In this document: one piece after another, positions 59,550-64,000 of the stretch
How positions within the stretch are numbered: the stretch's first letter is position 1
How the letters are laid out: every line of letters begins with the position of its first letter
From: Pseudomonas pharyngis
Lineage (GTDB): Bacteria > Pseudomonadota > Gammaproteobacteria > Pseudomonadales > Pseudomonadaceae
Reading direction: 5' to 3'
DNA length: 64,000 nucleotides
Assembly (NCBI RefSeq): GCF_021602345.1
Contig: NZ_BQID01000016.1
Coordinates: 1-64,000 of the forward strand
Notes under the pieces: model-generated
Database searches by the model: none
The model's input: the letters and a program-made list of their open reading frames with translations, nothing else
What the model was told of the DNA's origin: nothing
Program-made: the position numbers and the translations under genes

Positions 59550-59565
59550 TGTAGTAATAACCACA
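59550..59565. promoter_or_regulatory. HexR operator candidate
   Basis: TGTAGTAATAACCACA is a near-palindrome (TGTAGT and ACCACA, one mismatch) in the zwf-hexR divergent region, in the place and form expected of HexR, which releases DNA on binding KDPG. Confidence 0.55.
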
Positions 59566-59701
59566 ACATTTTCGCAAAATACAGATTCCGAGTGGTGGTC
59601 GGTCGGAGCCATCAGTAGGATAGGCCACCGTCACGGGCCACATCAAAGGCCCAATTTGCATAGCCGCGCGCTTATCGGCGCCGGTGAATCTAGGAATTCT
59701 T

Positions 59702-60571
59702 ATGGACCGCGTGCGAAATTTACTGGAACAGATCCAGAGTCGCCTTGAAGAGCTGAACAAGGCCGAACGCAAAGTCGCTGAAGTGATCCTGCTCAACCCA
59801 CAGCAGGCCACCCGCTTCAGCATCGCCGCCCTCGCCCAAGCGGCGTCGGTCAGTGAACCGACGGTCAACCGTTTCTGCCGTTCGTTCGGCGTCAGCGGCT
59901 ACCCCGAACTCAAGTTGCAACTGGCGCAGAGCCTGGCCAGCGGCGCGGCCTATGTCAGCCGCGCAGTGGAAGCTGACGACAATCCCGAGGCCTATACGCA
60001 GAAGATTTTCGGCAGTGCGATCGCCTCGCTGGACAGCGCGTGCCAGGCACTGGACCCGAACCTGATCAGCCGCGCCGTCGACCTGTTGATCCAGGCCCGG
60101 CAGATTCACTTCTTCGGCCTGGGTGCTTCGGCTCCAGTGGCTTTGGATGCACAGCACAAGTTCTTCCGCTTCAATCTGGCGGTGACCGCCCACGCCGATG
60201 TGCTGATGCAACGGATGATTGCCTCGGTGGCGCACACCGGCGAGCTGTTCGTGATCATTTCCTACACCGGCCGCACCCGCGAACTGGTGGAAGTGGCGCG
60301 CATCGCCCGGGAGAACGGCGCTTCGGTGCTGGGCCTGACGGCGGAGAACTCGCCGCTGGCCAAGGCCAGTACGCTGAGCCTGAACATTCCGCTGCCGGAA
60401 GACACCGACATCTATATGCCGATGACTTCGCGGATCATTCAGTTGACCGTGCTGGATGTACTGGCGACGGGGATGACCTTGCGTCGCGGGGTGGATTTCC
60501 AGCCGCATCTGCGCAAGATCAAAGAGAGCTTGAATGCGAGCCGGTATCCGGTTGGAGATGAGTTCAACTAA
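59702..60571 (+). CDS. hexR: RpiR-family regulator HexR
   Basis: A 289-residue RpiR-type regulator: N-terminal HTH at ~residues 1-75 ([59 protein letters not shown]), then a SIS sugar-phosphate-binding domain (residues ~115-260; [32 protein letters not shown]). It represses glucose/ED genes until KDPG binds. The ATG at 59702 has a good AGGAATTCTT ahead; a GTG at 59684 is less likely. Position beside zwf is conserved in Pseudomonas. Confidence 0.95.
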   Translation: MDRVRNLLEQIQSRLEELNKAERKVAEVILLNPQQATRFSIAALAQAASVSEPTVNRFCRSFGVSGYPELKLQLAQSLASGAAYVSRAVEADDNPEAYTQKIFGSAIASLDSACQALDPNLISRAVDLLIQARQIHFFGLGASAPVALDAQHKFFRFNLAVTAHADVLMQRMIASVAHTGELFVIISYTGRTRELVEVARIARENGASVLGLTAENSPLAKASTLSLNIPLPEDTDIYMPMTSRIIQLTVLDVLATGMTLRRGVDFQPHLRKIKESLNASRYPVGDEFN

Positions 60572-60594
60572 GGCGTTAAAAGCTTAAAAGCCAA

Positions 60595-60800
60595 CCCTCA
60601 TCGGAACGCCGCCCGCCCAGCCCTCTCCCGGAGGGAGAGGGGGCCGACGGTGTTGCCCTCAAAAGTTACATCGACCTGAACGATCAACGTTTCCTCTGGC
60701 TTGGCCAAGCCAAGATCACCGCTGTAGTCGCAAGTCGGTGTAAATAGCCAATCCAACTCGGTCAGTCCCCTCTCCCCCCGGGAGAGGGTTAGGGTGAGGG
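60595..60800. repeat. CCCTCACCC/GGGTGAGGG intergenic element, copy D
   Basis: A 206-bp element with the usual right end (GAGGGTTAGGGTGAGGG) but a left end in which 16 bp (TCGGAACGCCGCCCGC) split CCCTCA from CCAGCCCTC. ACATCGACCTGAA marks its core. The same 14-bp string occurs inverted in the REP pair at 12579. Confidence 0.85.
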
Positions 60801-60820
60801 CAGCGGTCGAGCTGACACAC

Positions 60821-61675
60821 TCAAGCCCCCGCCCACGCCTGCAAACTCAAATGCGCCTTCTCCCCCGGCGCCAGATGCAGGCTGTCGGTGCCACCCGCCG
60901 CCGCTTCAACACACACAAACTCCGAGATCTCATCCCAGGTCACGCCCAGCAATGGCCGCGCCCCCGGATGCCACACCACGGTGTCCGCGCTGTCACCGGT
61001 ATCGATGCAGAGTTCGCGCTGCCAAGCGTGATCCTTGAGCTGTAATTCGCCGTCGTGCTGGAACACTCGCTGACAGCCACCATCGACCCGCAACTCGCCT
61101 TCCTGCTGGCAAACCTCACGGTTCAACTGGTCGTAACCCTGCGCCCCTTCGAGCCCAGACAGCGCTATCTCACTCACGTCACCAATACGCCAGTAAGCGT
61201 GCAAAGCCTGGCTCAACTGGCACGGCATGTCGTCCTGATGCTCGGTGCTCAGGCGCAATTCCATGCGTTCGCCCAGGTGCGCGTGCAGGTCCACCTGCCA
61301 GTCGCACAGCTGCAATTGCCAATGCAGGCGCACGCCGTCCTCGGCGCTGCTGCTGTCGAGCAGTTTCCAGTCCAGCAATCGCGCCCAGCCATGGGACGGC
61401 CACGCGTTTTCGCTCGGGTGACGGCCATACCACGGCCAGCACACCGGCACGCCACCGCGAATCGCGCCGACATGCGGCCACTTCGCCGCGCACCACAGCC
61501 AAGGTTTCTGCCCGCGCGGCTGAAAGTGCAGCAATTGCGCACCCTGACGACTGAACACCGCCTGACACAGCGGATGATCGATCACCAGCACATCGCGCAT
61601 CTGATAGCGCTCCCAGGCGAACACCGGTCGTTCACGCAGGGATTTGAAGAAGCGTTGCAGCGGATGCTCATGCAT
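60821..61675 (-). CDS. D-hexose-6-phosphate mutarotase
   Basis: A ~284-residue galactose-mutarotase-fold protein: GGVPVCWPWYGRHP, HGWARLLDWKLL, LSQALHAYWRIGDV and the C-terminal WHPGARPLLGVTWDEISEFVCVEAA define the YeaD-like glucose-6-phosphate 1-epimerase. It interconverts alpha and beta anomers for Zwf. I use ATG 61675; a TTG at 61696 in the same frame would add 7 residues. It is separated from oprB by a terminator. Confidence 0.88.
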   Translation of the reverse strand: MHEHPLQRFFKSLRERPVFAWERYQMRDVLVIDHPLCQAVFSRQGAQLLHFQPRGQKPWLWCAAKWPHVGAIRGGVPVCWPWYGRHPSENAWPSHGWARLLDWKLLDSSSAEDGVRLHWQLQLCDWQVDLHAHLGERMELRLSTEHQDDMPCQLSQALHAYWRIGDVSEIALSGLEGAQGYDQLNREVCQQEGELRVDGGCQRVFQHDGELQLKDHAWQRELCIDTGDSADTVVWHPGARPLLGVTWDEISEFVCVEAAAGGTDSLHLAPGEKAHLSLQAWAGA

Positions 61676-61723
61676 GGGCCACGGTTCCAGATTCAACTTT
61701 CATGGGCTGCGACACCCCTTTCC

Positions 61724-61753
61724 AAAAAAAAGCGGACAGCCTTGGCTGTCCGC
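61724..61753 (-). terminator. Rho-independent terminator of oprB
   Basis: GCGGACAGCC and GGCTGTCCGC (61732-61753) with a T run on the minus strand (plus A run 61724-61731). Confidence 0.92.
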
Positions 61754-61791
61754 AAATATGCGCACATAGAGAGGAGCTTATCGCAGACGCG

Positions 61792-63138
61792 TCAGAACGT
61801 AGACTGAATTTTCAGGCCAGCGACCAAAGCGTTATCCACTTCATCCACACCGCCCGGATGAGTGATGTATTGCAGGTTCGGGCGCACGGTCAGCCAGTTG
61901 GTCACGTGGAAGCCGTAGTTGATCTCGTAGTTGTATTCGGTTTCACGAATCGGCGAGAACACCGGATTGTCGTAATCCGAAACACCGTTGGAGACGTTAA
62001 GCAGTTCGGCGTTTTTCTTCACGTCATCGTTGACGTGAATACGCGCAGCACCGATACCGAAGTCATCCTTCGGACGCGCATCGAACAGACCTTTGTACAC
62101 AAACATCACGGACTGATAGTTGTCGATGAAGTTGGTGTCCTTGTCGTGGAACGTGGCGTTGGCAGCGATGCTCAGACCACGGCTCTTGTCACCGTTGTGG
62201 CTGGTGAGTTGCTGTTGCGCAACGAACCAGTAACCGTGCTTGCTGCTGTGAGTGCGGTAGGCATCACCGGTGGTCGCCGCGTCGAAACCGTTGACGTCCT
62301 CGCGAACGTCGTCGGCATCGGCCGTGCTCTTGTAGTAACCGACACGGTATTCGCCCGGCAGGCTGTTCGGGTTAGGCAACCAGACCAGTTCCACTGGCAA
62401 TACGGTGCCTTTGGTGCCACTGCCGCTCAACTTGAAGCCGTTGCCATGTTCCAGCTGCGACGGGTTCTGGTTGTACGCACCGATCTGCGCGTAGAGTTCG
62501 TCGTTGATGTTGTATTTGACGCGAATGGCCGCCTGGCTGACCGGCCAGTTGTACCAGATGTTGGTCGCCCAGTTACCCACTTGCGAGCCGCAGAACGCCA
62601 GGTTCTGGAACTCGCACGGGAAGGTGTTGAAGTCTTCGCCTTCGCCGAAGTAACCGGCCTTGACGTCGAGTTTGTTGTCGAAGAACTGGTGTTTGATCCA
62701 CAACTGGGTCAGCCGCACCATGTGACCACGACCGTAGACTTCCTGCGAGGAGCTGAGTGTCCCGGCACGCGGATCGCCAACACGGTCGTTGGAAATGTTT
62801 TCGCCATTACGGTTGGTCAGCTGGATCTTGGCCTGGGTGTTGTCCCAGCCCCACAGTTTTTGCAGGTCCAGCGCCACGCCCAGACCGAACTGGTCGGAGT
62901 AACGCGCCGTCTTGTCGTTGTTGTAGCCGCCGTGAAGGTTGCCGCCCACCTCACCGACGTAGTCCATCTTGATGTCGATGCCCTGCTCGATCAGCTTGGT
63001 CCGCTCGCCACCCCAGTCCCCGGTCATCCACTCCGAATCGGAGCTGAAAGCGTCAGCCGCGTGGACGCTGCCGGCCAGCATCATTGCCGCAACTGCTGAC
63101 AACTGGCCGATTCGCTGAGCGTTGTTGTTCTTCTTCAT
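61792..63138 (-). CDS. oprB: Glucose-selective outer-membrane porin
   Basis: A 448-residue OprB-family carbohydrate porin: signal peptide 1-27 (ending VHA|AD), N-terminal WMTGDWGGERTKLIEQGIDIKMDYVGE, internal beta-strand pattern alternating hydrophobic/aromatic, and a C-terminal TFLH-type ending LKIQSTF with terminal Phe, as outer-membrane insertion requires. It lets glucose into the periplasm for the Gts transporter. A CA-motif-rich leader suggests Crc/Hfq repression. Confidence 0.94.
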   Translation of the reverse strand: MKKNNNAQRIGQLSAVAAMMLAGSVHAADAFSSDSEWMTGDWGGERTKLIEQGIDIKMDYVGEVGGNLHGGYNNDKTARYSDQFGLGVALDLQKLWGWDNTQAKIQLTNRNGENISNDRVGDPRAGTLSSSQEVYGRGHMVRLTQLWIKHQFFDNKLDVKAGYFGEGEDFNTFPCEFQNLAFCGSQVGNWATNIWYNWPVSQAAIRVKYNINDELYAQIGAYNQNPSQLEHGNGFKLSGSGTKGTVLPVELVWLPNPNSLPGEYRVGYYKSTADADDVREDVNGFDAATTGDAYRTHSSKHGYWFVAQQQLTSHNGDKSRGLSIAANATFHDKDTNFIDNYQSVMFVYKGLFDARPKDDFGIGAARIHVNDDVKKNAELLNVSNGVSDYDNPVFSPIRETEYNYEINYGFHVTNWLTVRPNLQYITHPGGVDEVDNALVAGLKIQSTF

Positions 63139-63164
63139 CCCTACATCCTCGTTTTATTGTTATT
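63121..63164 (-). promoter_or_regulatory. Crc/Hfq CA motifs at oprB start
   Basis: On the transcript, AATAACAA and AACAATAA overlap at 63164-63154, 16-26 nt before the ATG, and the first codons (ATGAAGAAGAACAACAAC) continue the AANAANAA pattern. This is the strongest CA cluster in the window. Confidence 0.65.
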
Positions 63165-63235
63165 AACTGTTCTTCTTATTTAACGCGGTTTACATCGGAT
63201 GCGGCGCGCGACAGGCCACGCACCGCGTGCTCCCT

Positions 63236-63261
63236 GCGGGAACGGGCCTGCCCGCTCCCGC
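63236..63261. other. Hairpin in gtsD-oprB spacer
   Basis: GCGGG and CCCGC flank a GGGC/GCCC pair (63236-63261), a REP-like hairpin in the 132-bp spacer. It could reduce readthrough from gtsD into oprB. Confidence 0.45.
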
Positions 63262-63270
63262 CTGTGTTCA

Positions 63271-64000
63271 TCAGCGACCCTTGAACTGGGCCACGTTTGC
63301 GCTGTGCGGTTCGGCTTTCGGCAGGCCCGCAACCCCCAGGCGTTCGCCGGACTGGGCGTCGAACAGCAGCACTTTCGACGGATCGAACTGCAGGGTCAGG
63401 GTTTCGCCCACCTGCGGTGCCACATCCGGCGCCAGACGGCAGCAGACCTTGGTGTCGTTGAGGTTGACGAACACCAGGGTGTCCGGGCCGGTCGGCTCGG
63501 TGACCTGCACTTCAGCCTTGATGCTCGGCAGGCCATTGCCCTCGCCGTTCGCCAGCGCGATCTGCTCCGGGCGCAGGCCGAGGATCACTTCGCGGTCTTC
63601 GAGACCGGCGTCCTGCATCGCCATCGGCAATTCGCAACGGGCCTGGCCGCTGTCGAGCAGCGCCACCAGACGGCCGTCCTTGCGTTGCAGGCGCAGTGGA
63701 ATGAAGTTCATCGGCGGCGAACCGATGAAGCTCGCCACGAACAGGTTGGCCGGGTCGTTGTAGATCTCTTTCGGCGTACCGAACTGCTGGATGATCCCGT
63801 CCTTCATCACCGCCACTTTGTCGCCCAGGGTCATCGCTTCGATCTGGTCGTGGGTCACGTAGACCGTGGTGGTTTTCAGGCGCTGGTGCATCAGTTTCAT
63901 TTCAGTACGCATCTCGACGCGCAGCTTGGCGTCGAGGTTGGACAGCGGTTCGTCGAACAGGTAGATCTTCGGTCGACGCGCCAAGGCACGGCCCATCGCC
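63271..64000 (-). CDS. gtsD: Sugar ABC transporter ATP-binding subunit (GtsD-like), truncated by window
   Basis: C-terminal ~243 residues of an ATPase of the MalK/UgpC type; the start lies beyond 64000. Visible parts: Walker B YLFDEPLSNLDAKLR (D-loop SNLDA), H-loop VYVTHDQIEAM, then TGTPKEIYNDPANLFVASFIGSPPMNF and a regulatory C-terminal OB-like domain. It energises glucose import; oprB follows in the same direction, as in Pseudomonas gtsABCD-oprB. Confidence 0.9.
   Translation of the reverse strand, partial: AMGRALARRPKIYLFDEPLSNLDAKLRVEMRTEMKLMHQRLKTTTVYVTHDQIEAMTLGDKVAVMKDGIIQQFGTPKEIYNDPANLFVASFIGSPPMNFIPLRLQRKDGRLVALLDSGQARCELPMAMQDAGLEDREVILGLRPEQIALANGEGNGLPSIKAEVQVTEPTGPDTLVFVNLNDTKVCCRLAPDVAPQVGETLTLQFDPSKVLLFDAQSGERLGVAGLPKAEPHSANVAQFKGR

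Noticed and set aside
14834-60800. CCCTCACCC elements taken as insertion sequences
   Set aside because: They are 150-206 bp and encode no transposase; best treated as non-autonomous repeats.
61701-61703. ATG at 61703 as start of the mutarotase gene
   Set aside because: It is out of frame with the mutarotase; the in-frame options are ATG 61675 or TTG 61696.
1-64000. tRNA, rRNA, integrase, attachment sites
   Set aside because: No tRNA-like cloverleaf with CCA end, no rRNA sequence, and no integrase or transposase motif was noticed on reading; a small RNA without protein-coding signs could still have been missed.

Overview
The window is a stretch of a Pseudomonas chromosome, most likely the P. 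fluorescens group. The evidence is high GC coding density, REP elements with the GTGGGAGCGGGCTTGC core, and PAO1-like gene orders: fadD2-fadD1-hydrolase-maoC and oprB-mutarotase-hexR-zwf-pgl-eda. No rRNA, tRNA, CRISPR array, prophage or transposase gene was seen. It is ordinary chromosome with small accessory insertions rather than a genomic island.

Layout. 0-12.5 kb: accessory genes (a cysteine/histidine-rich unknown, a RsiV-like secreted protein, a TauE-type exporter with an AraC regulator), an XRE gene under a LexA-like box, a higBA-type toxin-antitoxin pair, a TetR regulator between a metallo-hydrolase and a MASE2-GGDEF diguanylate cyclase, a BdlA-like PAS-PAS chemoreceptor, and a LysR / glutamine-amidotransferase / ABM-monooxygenase unit. 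12.5-20 kb: glpQ, a PepSY protein, a membrane chemoreceptor, a ZntB-like transporter and pitA; a PHO-box-like triple repeat lies between chemoreceptor and transporter. 20-25 kb: three LysR units in a row, two facing an SDR oxidoreductase and one facing a PACE efflux gene. 25-31 kb: an ECF42-type sigma operon with a matching promoter, GNAT enzymes, a PPOX flavoprotein, a small membrane protein, a GyrI-like protein and a LysE exporter. 31-38.5 kb: alaC, the gluconate genes gntT/gntK/gntR with three GntR-type operators, a second LysR-PACE pair and an MFS transporter. 38.6-47.9 kb: a second BdlA-like chemoreceptor, then an unusual run on the minus strand (fatty-acid desaturase, PhnD-like protein, FecI-like sigma factor translationally coupled to a betaine-type binding protein), then def, yihY and csbD. 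48-56.5 kb: tandem fadD genes, a lysophospholipase-like hydrolase, a MaoC protein, an aminotransferase and an intradiol dioxygenase. 56.6-64 kb: the glucose/Entner-Doudoroff cluster eda-pgl-zwf / hexR / mutarotase / oprB / gtsD (cut by the window end).

How the genes work together. Carbohydrate entry is the strongest theme: OprB and the Gts ABC transporter bring in glucose, Zwf-Pgl-Eda run it through 6-phosphogluconate and KDPG under HexR, and GntT/GntK feed gluconate into the same intermediate under GntR. Candidate Crc/Hfq CA motifs lie at the starts of oprB, zwf and gntT, which suggests shared catabolite repression. Fatty-acid activation (two FadDs) and signalling (three chemoreceptors, one diguanylate cyclase) are secondary themes.

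The most notable non-genic feature is a family of 150-205 bp intergenic elements with CCCTCACCC...GGGTGAGGG terminal inverted repeats, present four times. One of them supplies the last codons and the stop codon of the ECF42 sigma gene. The best candidate for something undescribed is the sigma factor-binding protein overlap at 41.2-42.8 kb. All functional calls come from reading the sequence and knowledge of the families; no database search was run.
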